This document shows positions 26,055-39,049 of a DNA stretch of 64,000 nt, piece by piece (within the stretch, counting starts at the first letter, position 1; each line of letters starts with the position of its first letter). The position numbers were made by a program, and so were the translations under genes. The notes beneath the pieces were generated by a model, which was given only the letters and a program-made list of their open reading frames with translations, searched no databases and was not told the DNA's origin. Origin of the DNA: Epiperipatus broadwayi (taxonomy: Eukaryota > Onychophora > Udeonychophora > Euonychophora > Peripatidae). The stretch is from contig JAQFVV010012405.1 of assembly GCA_028023455.1 (NCBI GenBank), forward strand, positions 11,344,423 to 11,408,422, in the 5' to 3' direction.

Positions 26055-26170
26055 AAAATTGTATTCATTACTGGGTAATCTCTATGTTAATGAACGATTA
26101 ATAAAAATTATTAGAAGTTTTTAATTTGTAAGTATTCAGTTAACAATATTAAATTATTATCAACAAAATA
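26055..26170 (+). repeat. Family B repeat, continuation
   Basis: Resumes the family B unit after the insert: ggtaatctctatgttaatg, then aacgattaataaaaatt, as at 11130-11175. Confidence 0.6.
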
Positions 26171-27009
26171 TCAAATGATTATATCTACCTCAGCATTTGC
26201 TTTTAGGAGAATAAATGCATATTGTTGAATATCTTAGAGAAAGTCTCCTGATGGTTTATTAGTACATTAGGGTCTATACTTTTAGAAGTATAGCTTATTA
26301 ATTTATTAATAACAAACAATCGCATTCTTATAAATATTTGAAATATAATAATTAAGCTATATTATAATTTGATTCTCGTTTTAAATGGTAACACTGTGTG
26401 AATCTATATTTATATTTACTTTAATAAGAATTTATTTCTCTTATTTAAGTGTTGTTTCGGAATAATAATAAAAAAATTCTTAGTATGTCATCGTATTAAA
26501 ATGAATACTAAAAAAATTTAACCTGTGAGAGATTTTTTTTTTTTTAGCTATACAAAAAAAAGAAAAAAAAGAAAGAACTTGCTTAAAGAATTGATTTTTT
26601 TCTTTCTTTACAGAAAAAAAGAGGTCAGAAGGTATTTCTAAGTACGGTTTTAAGTTACCCAGACTAAAGACGTAGAAAAGTTTGTAAGCAGTTAATATTT
26701 ACATGGACATAACATTTAAATTAAGCAAGTAGCTGGTACACATAAATATCACATCAGAAAAGAAAAGCAAACAACTTTATATTTAAAATAGATTAAGTTG
26801 ATGAAGTAGTATATACATAGATCGTTTCACACCCAAGCTTATAAAATCAAGAATTATAAACATATTGATGAAAAGAAAACTACGTGAAAATAAGACTTAA
26901 ATCAAACAATTAAAGAGATTTATCTTTAAAAGAACATGCCATAATAACTTGATACCGTTTTAAAGTTTGAAAAAAAAAAAAAATGAAAAGCAAATTGTTT
27001 TCTAAAAAT
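26171..27009. other. AT-rich sequence without recognised features
   Basis: No gene supported. A strong pyrimidine tract and TTTACAG acceptor-like site at about 26612 is followed by only a short open stretch, so it is not called an exon. Confidence 0.3.
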
Positions 27010-27283
27010 CCAGACTTTTTGTCTGTCTATATTTTTATCAATTTACCTGTCTATTTATCTGTATGCTTACATATATTTATTTATATATCTAAAAGACCAT
27101 ATATTTAGCTAACTGCTTGCCTACATATTTACATTTACGTTCTTATTTATCTATATAATATTCTTTCAATTTATACATATAATTTATATATATATCTTCA
27201 TATCTACGACTTACGAATATTTCTATCTACTTATTATATGCCCACTCTATCTAGCTCTTTAATTCTATCTGCCTGTTTGTCTG

Positions 27284-27362
<79 letters not shown>

Positions 27363-28045
27363 GTCTGTCTATCTATTCATCCATCTATCTATCTACCAAC
27401 CTATCTACCTATCTTCCTATCTATCTATGTAATAACTCTGCTTACCTAACTATCTTTTCATCTACTTAACTGATTACCTATATATTCGTTACGTAATTTA
27501 ACTAACTATCTATGTATCTACCTATATATCTGTCTACTTTTAATCTGTCTAACTATCAATCTATAAATCAATTTATTTATCTGATTATTTATCTATCTAT
27601 ATACATTTACATTTTCATTCTTACTCATTAATATATCTACTTACCTACATATTTACCTATATCTCTACCTACTATCTACTTCCTACTTTTAACTTTATCT
27701 ATCAATCTATTTATCTATCTACCTATTAATCTTTTTATGTATATATTTGTTAATTTATTTTCAACCTCATTTCTATTTTCCTATCTACCTTTCCATTTAT
27801 CTATCCATCTATCTGTTTGCTTATCTGTTCGTCTATTTTTCTTTTATCTATTGTTTACTTATAAGTCTATCTATCTATTTCGTTACCAATCTGTTAGTTT
27901 ATTTAATTTTCATCAACTTCTTTACGTGTTTGTTTGCCATTTATTTGTCTATCCATATGTATATTCTCTGTTTTTTTTATTTGCTCTTTTATTTTCTTAA
28001 CAAACAATCATCTATATATAAATATATGTGTATATCCTATCATTA
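27010..28045. repeat. Large decayed tetranucleotide array
   Basis: A pure (TATC)n block (27283-27372) sits inside about 1 kb of imperfect four-base repeats (TATC, TACC, TATT, TGTC, TAAC variants) on both sides. The frames of 64, 87 and 99 residues here (SIYLSIYL, hydrophobic strings) are artefacts of the repeat. Confidence 0.85.
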
Positions 28046-29080
28046 AAACACCTATCCATTCGATTATATCACCTATTTTTATTTTATTACTTGTCTCCCT
28101 ATAAATTTTTATTATTTTCAACTTAAATAACATTTTGATATATTGGATATAAGATGCAAGAAATGAATTCAATCAAGAAATCATAATTACATGCTCTAGT
28201 TGAAGGGGAAAAAAATTCAAAATTATTCTTTCTATTAAAATAATTACATAATATATTTAAAAATAAATAATTGTTTCATGAATAATAAGTTTAGAATAAA
28301 AATGTTATTGTTTATTGACTTAAACAGTATAACATTTATTATGTAATAAAAGAACATTTGCCTTAAAGACACCAAGCAAGTCAAGTTTCTAATGTCTACT
28401 CCGTATATTCTTGCCATTACAATTATTATTATTACATGGTTATCCTTGTGATAAATTAAAATGGGTACGTTACTCATCAATATGTATTAGCAAGCATGGA
28501 AAATTTATCAGTTTTTGACTTTGAGGTAAGATCAAACATCATCAGTTTTCCTTTTCACTTGCCTGATAATTCAGTTATTTGAAAGTATGATGAATGTATG
28601 TGTGAATGATCTTTTTTTTATATACATATTTACAATCATGGCAAAAACTTTTTTATTTCTTATGTCCACAAGGCTATAAAGACTTCAAACAAATAGACAG
28701 TTGGTGGTTGAAAACAAAAAAAAAATGAGAATCTGCTGACTGTGGACTTAGGTCATCTTTATGGTGATTATTTATTGATGTTTAATTGCATTTCACTTTT
28801 AAATAATGGAAGATGGCCTTAATTTTAAGAAGGACTATCTGATATTAATAAAGACATTGTTGGACTTATGAAGTTAAAAGAATAGATATAGAGACAATTA
28901 ATTAAAAAAGTACTTTATACAAAGACATAAATTAGAGAAAGCATAAATGAAATATGGCCAGTTATAAACAAAAACTAGAAGAACAACATTCTAAAGATTT
29001 ATGGTATATCACACAGTGTGGCAACAGTAAGTATTCAAATAAATAGAAAATAAAAATAGCAGATAATTATAATTTATGCT
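28046..29080. other. AT-rich sequence without recognised features
   Basis: No gene or repeat family was recognised. The 78-residue minus-strand frame at 28244-28480 has no known motif. The LINE relic that follows may begin within this stretch. Confidence 0.3.
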
Positions 29081-30960
29081 TAATTGTGAAGAAGCAGCAG
29101 TGGATTTTAATGTGGATGTACAAAATACTTTTGATCAGACCAAACAACATTTGAAAAGTGTCATGGGAGAATTTATAATTAAAAATGCAAATTCTGAAAG
29201 AGGACACAAACTTGAGGAGTTTTCAGAAAAAAAAAAATGTAGATTATAATTTTCTTCTTTAAAAAGAAAAACATAAATGGATATGGAATTTGAATGTGTG
29301 TTAACAAATAGAAATTATGAATTTCTAGATTCTATATAGGAAGTGATCATTGATTGGTGAGATATAAATTACATGTTATTGCAAAACTAGGGAAATGAAA
29401 ACTATTAAGAAAAACAGTATTAATATTTGATAGTCTTACATTTCAGAAATATACCAATGAATTTAAATTAGAACTTGCAAATTCTGTGAAATATTAACAG
29501 ATTTGAAGGTGATTCAGATTTGACTGAATCAATAAAAATATAACAGAAGGTCCATTAAGAACTGTAAAAAAGAAAGCTGGTATAAAAAGTAAAAAAAAAA
29601 AAAGTGCAATTTACCAGAACATGTTCTATTAAATCAAAAAAATGCTTGGAAAAAAAGAAGAAATATGGGTGAAAAAATTAAAAAGTATATGCTAAGAAGA
29701 ATTATATATCTCAAGTTCTATAAAAGAATAATGGCAAGGAGTTAATAAAATTGTAAGAATGGCAGTAATTTTTACTAACCGAACAAATAAAAGAACATGT
29801 TCAAAAATTATTCCACAAGTTCATTTATTAATTACAGTTGTAAAGTTTAATGCTCTCAAAATTGATGATACACCAGCGAGACATAAAGAAAAAAATGTTA
29901 AATCAACTGATACCCTAATATAATTACAAATTAAAATAATAGAGAATAAAAAAATCTCAAAAGTGCAAAACACCATCTTAGTATTGGAACAAAAATTGTT
30001 TCAGCAGTAAGAAGAAAAAATAGAACCCTCACTAAAAAGAGAGATGACATGATGAAATGTGGTGAATAATGTTATAAGAACCATATAATAATAAAAAAGT
30101 AGAAAGTAGTTATTTCTCTTCAATTTTTACATCTTGTGAAAAGCCAAGTATTTTAAATATAGAAGTGAGACATGCAACTAAATCTGTAAAGAATAGTAAA
30201 GTTCAAAAAACAATATTTTAAAAATCTCAGATGAATGAATAGATACTTTGTTGATAAAATTACACCTGATGAGTGGAAGAATGCAGGAGTAATATTGATT
30301 TTTTAAAAAAGGTGTTAAAATATTAAAATTATATACCTATCAGTTCTATACAAAATTTTGATTAAGGTAATTACATGTAGTCTGCAGCAAACTTTGGATT
30401 TTAATCACCCATAACAATAAAATTTAGTGCAAAGGTTTACATCCAAGTATTGAGCTAAAATTATTGAAAAGACCAAGAAATATCTGTTGACATTATGTTC
30501 TGGGTTTGTAGATTATAACATTAAATTTAGTGGAATGATTTTCGTAGAAGTCAATAAAACAGACAATTTTCATATCTATTTGAAAAAGGAAGTTTTTAAA
30601 TACATGTGTTTACCAGATCTTATTAATATATTTGAGACTTGAACACTTAATAATACAAAGACTTTAAATTCCTCAACAAAATATGGAGGAGTTAATGTTA
30701 GGAGTAACAAGAAGAAACTGAAAATAAAATACACAGGTGATAGAACAAATAAATAATTCGAATATTAGTAAAAGAAACAAATGATTGAAATGAAAGTGAG
30801 TTGGATGTATTGTTAAAATAAGTGATAATAAATGAACAGCTATACTTTTAAAACTGCTTCACATGTATTTATGAAAAACTTAGAAAGAGACTCATCACTA
30901 TAAAGATGAATGTAATAAGCAAATTTTCTGGTGTGATATAAGAAAGGGATGCTGTGAAAC
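29080..30960 (+). pseudogene. Ruined, near full-length RTE-like LINE
   Basis: Plus-strand remnants in the order of a non-LTR polyprotein. An endonuclease part (about 29150-29390) reads NAN.ERGHKLEEFSEK, then KKKNINGYG and GSDH-like residues near 29345. An RT part (about 30250-30560) reads VILIF.KKG, an N.RPISLL-like block, LQQTLDFNHP and FVDYNIKFS (compare FVDYEKAFDS). A C-terminal part (about 30590-30810) matches the VLPVLTYGSETW and GVTRR region. Every frame is broken by numerous stops and indels. It is the only LINE in the window retaining traces from endonuclease to C-terminus; all the others are 3' ends. Very old insertion. Confidence 0.65.
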
Positions 30961-31499
30961 TATTTAAACTTGTAGAGACTTTTGATTCTGCTGTATGATT
31001 ATGATGATTAAAAATATTTTCACTGGTCAAAATGCTTCAGTGTATCTATTACTAATGCTTGTTGATGATATTAGCATTATCCTGATATTTTATGGAGATA
31101 ACTTCTGCTATTCTTTTCTTTTACTTGGGTTCTGTTAGAGATAATCAAGCCAAAACATCAATGAAATGCCTAGTAGTCTAATTAATAGCATATGTAATGG
31201 AATTTCCCATAACAATAAAATAACTACGTTCATACTTTTTTTGCTTTGGTTTTTGATACATCCTTTCTGTTTCAAACTCACATTGTTGAAAATGTAGGTC
31301 TCTCATTTTTAAACAAATTGGATTAAAATAAATATTAGAGACCAGGCTCACACTCTTGCAGAATTTTCCAGATACCTAGAAATTTGTCTCAAACAAACCA
31401 TCACTAAGATCATCAGATTAACGATAATTGAATCTTGGTGACTTTTACCAACTATATAACAAATGAATAATAACTGAATGCATTGTATATATATATATA

Positions 31500-31925
31500 T
31501 ATATATATTCTCTATACTAAACTTAATGTAATTAGAAAGAACATGAACTCAGACTTTCAAGCTACCAACAGCTATCCACTCCATCTTACACAATTGATAT
31601 GCGTGATCACATGTGAAAAAAATAAATGATCTCCAATATATATATTTCATGCTCAACCAGTACTCATTAGTTGGTCCAGATCATAATCTCCAACAAATAT
31701 ATACAATTAGTGCTCAGTTTATATTAAAATACCAAATCTTTCAACTTTATTGGACAACCTACAATCCTTTCCACTCTCCAACTGTTCAGCCATCCATATC
31801 ATTGATAATCTGAGGATGGAATGCTCACATACTTATTGATACCAATATTATTGTCATACTCATGTTGATTTTACGTTACTCTGACCCCTTGAATATAGGA
31901 CCTTAATATGATCATTTACTAAAAG
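31500..31925 (-). repeat. Family A hammerhead repeat, minus member of an inverted pair
   Basis: Full-length-looking family A unit on the minus strand, with a hammerhead block at 31632-31682 (GGACCAA, CTAATGA with one core change, stem II, GAAA intact, AU-rich stem III, TTGGAGATC). It lies head to head with the plus unit that follows. The 66-residue frame at 31613 is spurious. Confidence 0.65.
31632..31682 (-). ncRNA. Hammerhead-like ribozyme motif (one core change)
   Basis: Minus strand: stem I strand GGACCAA, CTAATGA (G5 changed to A), stem II with loop TGGTTG, intact GAAA, AU-rich stem III, then ATTGG closing stem I. The G5 change would be expected to abolish or reduce cleavage. Confidence 0.5.
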
Positions 31926-31929
31926 TAAT

Positions 31930-32245
31930 CATGGATATGGCAATAATATTGGCATCAACAAGAGCTTTGAGCATGCTATCCTCAGATTTTTAATGATATG
32001 AATGGCTGAAGAATTGGAGTATGGAGAACATTGAAGACTGCCAATTAAAGTTTGAAGATTTGCTATCTTAATATAAGTTGAACATTGATATTATATTGGT
32101 GTGTGAAATAATCTGGACCAATTAATATGCTGGTTCAGCACATAATACATATATGTATGTAGTCATGTGTATCAGTTGCATAAGATGGAGTGAATATCTG
32201 CAGAGAGCTTGAAATCCTGAGTTCAAGTCCATTGTGCTTACAGTT
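31930..32245 (+). repeat. Family A repeat, plus member of an inverted pair
   Basis: Plus-strand family A unit from atggcaataatattgg to gttcaagtcc. Its hammerhead block near 32110-32160 is badly decayed (ACCAATTAATATGCTGG). Confidence 0.6.
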
Positions 32246-32377
32246 AATATAACTAACTTCACTTTTTGATATGCAAAGGAATTTCATCCAGTAACTGTGA
32301 TTAAGATGCATATTCTAAATGATTTGTTTATTCAATACTGCATTAAAATTCATTTAAGCAGAAATATATATATATAT

Positions 32378-32555
32378 ATAATAAAAATCCATATGACATT
32401 ACAATTCTAGCCAAAAGCCAAACTTTACTAAAATTATTCAACAACCATTGTTTCATAGATTAACAAATAGTTTAGTTTTTTTTTGACTAGTATTATAATG
32501 TTATATGAATTTTTATTTTATTTATTGTTATTAGTATAGCTTTAGGCGGTATTTA
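32378..32555. mobile_element. Small palindromic element
   Basis: Inverted arms of about 35 bp: AAAAATCCATATGACATTA at 32381 onward and its near complement ending TGAATTTTTAT at about 32518. The inner block is shared with 14340-14530. Non-coding. Confidence 0.6.
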
Positions 32556-33530
32556 AAATGCATATAAAATTCAGTTAACATATTACTGTTCAACACTATA
32601 TAGTATACGTATTTTTAAAAGCACTAAAATTTATCACTTTTTTTCATCATTTCACATTAATTCAGAATTTCCATTTATTCCATATTACAATAATTGCTTA
32701 ATCTGGAAATTGTCATGATCTATTTTTTTAAATTTTATTTCATTATTATATTTCAAAAAGATATTTCATATTCATAATTTACTTTTCTAATAGTTTTACT
32801 ACTATTTAAGTATGAAAATCATTTGTTTCTGGTTATTCTGGTTTAGTTTTTTCATTTCAGGTTTGTTTTTTTATTTATGGCCTAATATTATTGCACAAAG
32901 CTATTAAGAATAGTTAAAAAAAATACACCATTTTCATGTCTACAGAAACAAGTAAAGTAAATTAGCAATAAGTGCCCTATAAATTTAGAAAAGATGTCTC
33001 TACAAAAGATGATAAAATGTCTCTATATTGATAATTCAGATTTATCCAAAAGTGATTTAGTAGTTCTTTTATTCTAACTATTCTTACATTAATATATATC
33101 AAGTAGTAACAATTACTAATATTTTCAATTAGTCATTTTATGATAAATTCGACAGTCTTGCAGGTTTATTTACAATGCTGCAATTTTTCAGCTTAAAGTG
33201 GCTTAATTTCAGCTATTTGTAATCTTTGTTTACTTTAATTGCAATTATTTGCTGGTAAAAGATTAACTAAAATATAAATATTGATTTATTAATTCAAACT
33301 AAAATTTCAAGATTCCAGTATTATATGAAAAAAAAATGCACAAAAAATAGAAGATTGAATTTCAAGACAATTACATGTTCCAAGTAAAAGCCTTATTTTC
33401 AGGATAATCATTAAGTTTGTGTGATCTCATCTTTTGTTTTAGAATTGAAATTAAAAAATAATAAGTTTATCATTCTTTTTTTATAAAATTAAATAAAAAA
33501 AATATTTTTGGATATCAGTATAATGTTTAA
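32556..33530. other. AT-rich sequence, partly diverged long repeat
   Basis: The part at about 33190-33310 resembles the 2660-2760 and 60395-60490 blocks of the diverged long repeat. Nothing else was recognised. Confidence 0.35.
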
Positions 33531-33546
33531 ATAAAGATTTTTTATC

Positions 33547-33647
33547 AAGGGTTGGTGGTCGAGAGGTCAGAACAGCCGCCTTACAAGTAGTTGTCTCAGG
33601 TTAGCGGGTAAGCTTCCCGGCCGATGCTATGACACATGAGAAAAAAA
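33547..33647 (+). mobile_element. Short tRNA-derived SINE, copy 2
   Basis: GGTTGGTGGTCGAGAGGTC opens an A-box-like D-arm. A variable region and a GGTAAGCTTCCCGG T-arm-like block follow, then CCGATGCTATGACACATG and an A-rich tail. It is flanked by a direct repeat (33531-33546 and from 33648, ataaagattttatc with two extra T's on the left). About 100 bp in total, same family as 12022 and 58866. Confidence 0.8.
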
Positions 33648-33659
33648 ATAAAGATTTTA

Positions 33660-34895
33660 TCTTATTTGAATATATTTGTAATTTTAGAAAAAATTTTAAG
33701 TGAAAATAGTAGCAAAGAAAACACTTTACTAACATTAATAATAAGTTTTTTGAAAAAAAAAAAATACTGGTACAATTCACTCTTTCATTATTTTGATGTC
33801 ACATAATTCAGTGGAGATCATTACTTGCTAATATTACAACTATTATTTTTTGTGATTTTGTTTTTTGGAAAAGAAAAAGGGTTTTATGATAAAAAATGGA
33901 CTCATATAAGTGTTGCTTAGAACAAAAAATGAATTGTTCTGAATCAGTTTGTTATGCTTTCCCCTAAGTTTGCAAAGCTGAAATATTATTTTTAAAAATA
34001 TTTTTATAGAGCATTTTTTTAAACCAAAAATTACCCAATCCGGACTCGACATATATTTCAGATTTTACCTACTATCAGGTTTCTTATAAATGATTTACAA
34101 TTTATCAACATCAAATTCAGTAGTGGTGATATTTATATAAAAATGATGTTGATGTATTGATAGAATGATGGTTACCTAACCTGATAACAGGTGGATTCTT
34201 TAATACATAAAATATTGAAACAGGTTAATTTTAAATTAATGCAATAGTGTTTAAAATTTATAAAATAATGTTAACCCATCACCAACCCTTTTATAATTTT
34301 TGAGTTGCCTCATGTGAATTTTGTACTACTTATCTATTTGAGTAGTTCATTACTTTTTTTTTAAATCATGAAGTTTACATATATTTTATTCTGACATTTT
34401 AATTTTTTAAAAATTAAATTTTCAAGATAATCAAATATGTGGTCATTTCAGACATATTAAAACCCTGTCTTGATGGCCTTTTTTAATAATAAGGCTTTCA
34501 CATGCTTCATTGGATTACTTTAAGAAAATATTTCGAATTCTGAAACATTGATTTTTTTTTTTTTTTTTGTGAAGTAAAACTCATGATTATTGTTTGCATA
34601 ATAATTATGTAATAATTTATAAGAAGTCAAAAATATGTGTTATATACACATATATTTTATTTTTAAAAATAAAGGCTAATAATTTTCATTGTAACAGTAA
34701 CGATGTAAATTATGGGAGCATATCGTTATAAACTATTTTTTAACACATCTTCACTAACACACCAATCTAACATATTCTAATATCACAAAAATATTTTCAA
34801 AAATAATATTTTAAAGCATAATTTTATAGAATTATCAGATATTGATTTATTTTTATTCAGATATTAAAACAACTGTCAATAAACAGATTTTGCTG
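33660..34895. other. AT-rich sequence without recognised features
   Basis: No gene or clear repeat. The 69-residue minus frame at 33843-34052 has no motif. Confidence 0.3.
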
Positions 34896-34899
34896 TTTT

Positions 34900-36600
34900 T
34901 TAAATTCAGTCTGTTCTTTCTGACTGTTGAATGATGAAACCATTCATTGTTTTTATTACAAACTTATTTTTTCAATATTTGTAAAATTCAAATATGATTT
35001 GTTAGAATTTGTTTCATTTATAAACATAAAATTTCATCAAATCAATGCCAATTTATTATATTCTGATATAGAATAACAGTACAATATTAAAATTAAAGAT
35101 TAAATCTTACAGCCAATGAAAAGAATTAAATGTGTCATAGTAATGGAGTCTTAATAGTACATGATGATTTGATATTACTTCATTTATTTAAATATATATT
35201 AGTATTTAAGATTTTATTAATAAAAAATGGGTTTTTATAGTTATATTTGTGTGTTAATATTGTGCTATTAGAAATAGAATTATATTAAATTTGTTGATAA
35301 ATTGAACATTCAAATTTTAACTTCAAAATAATAGCAGTGATAGCCCTTAAATAAGAATAATATTGCAGTGTTTATAAAATGCTGATTGATTCAAGGTTAC
35401 CTAGTACTAGGTGCAACCTGAACCCAGATTATTTTTATTTAAAATCCTCTAGATGGTATACATAATTTTTTTGTAAGAAAATAAACTTTATAAGGTTCTT
35501 GTATGTTAGGACCAAACGGTTAAATATAAGGCTGTATTAACTAGTTAATTTCTAAATCATGGTTTGTACCCTTAAGTTTGACATTTTATGTTTTTCAATG
35601 ACACTGCAATTGCAACCATTTCTACATTGTTTTAAAGTGTATCTATAACTTATCCTATGACCCATGATGGTTTGCAGCTGTTCTTTTCTGTGTTGCTACA
35701 ACTTTAATATATTAACTAAATGATGTTTCTAGACAAAATCATTTAATTTAGTCTATCACTCTTTGCCCTCTATTGAAAATTTATCCAAGCATTAAATTGT
35801 AGTATGCATATTTGTCTATATATATTACAATATAAAATTTTAGTTCAAAAAATTCAATAGATGGTAAGAAAATAAAAATATTCCTCAAAATAATGGGTCC
35901 TGATAAGTATTTCTATTGTATTATGACAATTTTTTGACATCATGATTTTTATGACATTGTTTAAAGAAAATAGTTCAAGTTTGAATAACCAAAAATGTGT
36001 TTATTTGCTAATTAATAACAATTTTAGATATTTTTAATACAATAATTTACACAATATTTATTAGATATCAAAAATATAAATTATTAATAACTTATTTTGA
36101 ATGGATATAATTTATTTTCAAAAATAGAATGTTATATAAGTGGACAATGCAAATATGACCTAAAATTATTTAGATGCTTAGCTTTATATGTAAGCACTCT
36201 AACTATAATAATGATTATGAAAATATTGTAATTTTGCAATAAATATTGAAAATTTTAAAACTTTTAAAATATAATTCATTAGATATAAGATAAATAAATA
36301 AATATTTATTCGGGTTTTTAAAAAAAATCATGAATAATGAAGATTTTGTTGATTTTGTTAAATAAAAATAATCTTTTTAGAAATGATGACATATCTTTTT
36401 GTTTTGATTATCTCATTTTTTAAATATTGATACAAAAAAATGTGAACATTTAAAATTTATTTCAGCAGTAAACAAAAATACTTATCAAATAAAATAAAAT
36501 TTATTATTTTCTGATAAATAATAATGATTTAATCTTAAATTTTATGTTGAACCTGAGAACAAAGAAAATAATAAACTTTTCCATATTTATTTCAGTCTAA
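34900..36600 (+). repeat. Copy of the diverged long dispersed repeat
   Basis: Blocks at 34960-35160, 36000-36110 and 36470-36560 match, in order, blocks in the copies at 0.8-2.8 kb and 57-61.3 kb. Heavily diverged and non-coding. Confidence 0.45.
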
Positions 36601-36673
36601 ATCCACACTAGTTCTACCTATAAAATTTAGATTTCATTGTCTTATTTAAAATAATATTTTATTTTAATTACAT

Positions 36674-36745
36674 ACAGATAAAACTCTCCATACAGTAGGT
36701 CCACTCAGTGCAAGCCAGAGTAATCAATGGATGCAGGAAGGTAGA
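36674..36745 (+). mobile_element. Half of a family 1 palindromic MITE
   Basis: A single inverted-repeat arm (ACAGATAAAACTCTCC then CATACAGTA) down to GATGCAGGAAGG, with no partner arm. The sequence just after it (gatcatgtgatgttgc) is the complement of the flank seen at 6450 and 56155, suggesting an internally deleted or inverted copy. Confidence 0.65.
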
Positions 36746-37473
36746 ATGATGATCATGTGATGTTGCATGGTTTATTTTAATTATATGACAGGTAAGATGT
36801 TTTTCCATTTAACAATATACAACTCATTTTTTATATTGATAATGAATATATAATTTAGTTTTCATTTTTGTTCTTATATGACAGTTATAATCAGGAAATA
36901 AGAATTACTCTTAATTCTTCCTTTCTTTTCCTAATTTGATAATACATTTTTATATAATTACTGTATAAACAAAATGTAAGTTTTTATTTATTTTCAAAAA
37001 TATTTTATATTTATTTTCATTTTTAAATGATGTTTTTAATAATAAATGTAGCATATATTTTCTTTTTTTTAATTACTAATGTTTGGAAGATTAAAATCTC
37101 AAATGTGAGCCAGAAAAATTTGTCACTCATAATATTAGTGAAAGCTCATCAGATAATTATTTACTTTTAAAATATAATTTTAAATATTTTTCAAATTTTA
37201 AAATAGATTTTATAGTTTATATTATGATTAAAAACATTTAAAATAATAACTATATTAAAAATAATTTGAGTTTTCTGCAAATGACTTTTAAACTAAAAAT
37301 AATATATCTGAAAAATTAAAAATATATTTTAACTTTTAATTATGTATAATATTCTTGAAAATGTGTATTATCAGTTTTTAGAACTTGAAATAATATAAGA
37401 AATTATAAGTCTGCATTAGATGCAACTAATTTAGTTGGAGTAGTTACATAATATAATTAATTGCAACACCAAC

Positions 37474-37660
37474 ACATCATCATCATCATCATTATCAACC
37501 ATTATCAATCCACTGCAGGATGAAGGTCTCTGCAAGTTCAATCCATCTTCTCCAATCTCTAGCATCTCTTCTCCACATCACCCCTGCACACTTTCTTATT
37601 TCATCCATCCATCTCACATGTGGTCTCTTTCTGGGTCTCTGAATGCCCACTTGATCTTTT
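37474..37660 (-). pseudogene. RTE-like LINE 3' terminus
   Basis: Minus-strand LINE end with a (GAT)n tail (complement at 37475-37492) and coding remnants of the last residues (MDEIRKCAGVMWRR-like). It is a separate, short 5'-truncated insertion opposite in orientation to the copy at 37870. Confidence 0.7.
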
Positions 37661-37869
37661 ATTTAAAAAGTAAACAGCCTTTTAAATTGATTTACATTCT
37701 CAAGTTGATAACTATCCAAGCTAAACGTTTCTGAAAATTTTTTTCTCATGACTGGCTGATTTTGACATTTTTAACATTACTCACTAAATTAATACTATTA
37801 CAGGTTGTATTCAAACCATTAATAACAATCTGTAGCTCATCTTTAGAATTTAAAAAATAACAATATAAA

Positions 37870-38462
37870 TATCAACATATTAAATACTTTGGTCAGATTA
37901 ATAATACATATGGAAACATAATGGATGAAAATAATCATAGAATTAAACTTGGTTGGGATGCTTTTGGTAGAAATAACTTGATACTAAAAGGAAATATGCC
38001 TATGTGTTTGAAAAGGAAGGTTTTTAATAAATGTGTTTTACCAGTTCTTACTTATGGATCTGAGACTTGGACATTTAATAGAAAAGCAATACAGAGACTT
38101 CAGACCACTCAAAAAAGTATGGACAGATGCATGTTGGGAGTAACAAGAAGAGATTGAAAGTGCAATATATGGGTAAAAGAACAAACAGGTGTTACTGACC
38201 TCATTGAAAAAATTAAAAGACTGAAGTGGAGTTGGGATGGATATATTGCTAGAAGAGATAATAATAGGTGGACAATTGAAATAATAAACTAGAGTCCAAG
38301 ATATTTAAAAGACCTAGAAAAAGACCACATTTGGGATGGTTGAATGAAATAAGAAAATGTGCAGGGGTGATGTGGAGAAGAGAAACTAAAGATCAGAGAA
38401 GATGGATTGAACATGGAGGACCTTCATCTTGCAGTGGATTGATAATGGTTGATGATACTTTT
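37870..38462 (+). pseudogene. RTE-like LINE C-terminal fragment, youngest copy
   Basis: The coding end of a LINE polyprotein is readable for nearly 200 residues. It runs YFGQINNTYGNIMDENNHRI, then GWDAFGRNNLILKGNMPMC, then RKVFNKCVLPVLTYGSETW, then TTQKSMDRCMLGVTRRD (stop at 38155). Beyond the stop come VKEQTGVTDLIEKIKRLKWS, ARRDNNRWTIEI and, in a shifted frame, WLNEIRKCAGVMWRRETKDQ. The element ends at CAGTGGATTGATAATGGTTG. It has two or three stops and one frameshift and is truncated 5' of this point. No EN or catalytic RT residues remain. Confidence 0.8.
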
Positions 38463-39045
38463 AATGGATTCAAATTCAATCTATACAACACTTTTTATAA
38501 CTGCCTAATGAAGTGCTCTGTATACTACTTCAAATATCACTTCTGTATAAAGAGAAAACAATGTTAAAACTAGTATATATTCTTGTTTAACACCTGTTTC
38601 TATTTTAAACACTTCCAACTTTCCATCAGTAGTATCACAGCTCTTTTTATTTCATCATCTAAAATCTGCATAATACACCTAAACTTAGGTCCATAACAAG
38701 ATAATTTCAAAATTGCTATGCATTCTTTTGATTAACTTAATCAAATACATAAACCAATGATGTATATATACATTTAATAGCTACATAAATGCTCTAATGA
38801 TTTCATAAACTTTATAATATCTATACACAATGCTATACTTATATAATTACATTTGAAAATTAAGTCATACTTTTAAAAATCTCCAGTTTATACAGAGAGT
38901 ATTCTTAACTAGATATCTGGGTATCAGAAAAAAATGAATCAGGGATGATGCATCCATGTATTGAAGAGAATGAGTACTTCTATAGAAAATTCATTAAAAC
39001 TTTCAAAAGCTTTAATTAAAATTCCCTTTCAATTTTTTTTAACAA
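38463..39045. other. AT-rich sequence without recognised features
   Basis: No gene or repeat was recognised. Confidence 0.3.
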
Positions 39046-39049
39046 CAGT

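Noticed and set aside
26612-26640. Possible micro-exon after TTTACAG
   Set aside because: Only six codons to the next GT, with purine-rich low-complexity content; this is not distinguishable from chance.
28244-28480. 78-residue minus-strand hydrophobic frame
   Set aside because: Hydrophobicity follows from AT-rich codons (Ile, Phe, Asn, Tyr), and there is no domain or context.
33547-33647. Functional tRNA gene
   Set aside because: The acceptor stem is mismatched. The unit has an A-rich tail and target duplications, which indicate a retroposed SINE; the same reasoning applies to 12022 and 58866.
37474-38462. The two LINE ends as one 5'-inverted insertion
   Set aside because: Each half contains its own LINE 3' terminus (GAT tail at 37475-37492 and TGGATTGATAATGGTTG at 38435-38452), so two insertions are simpler.
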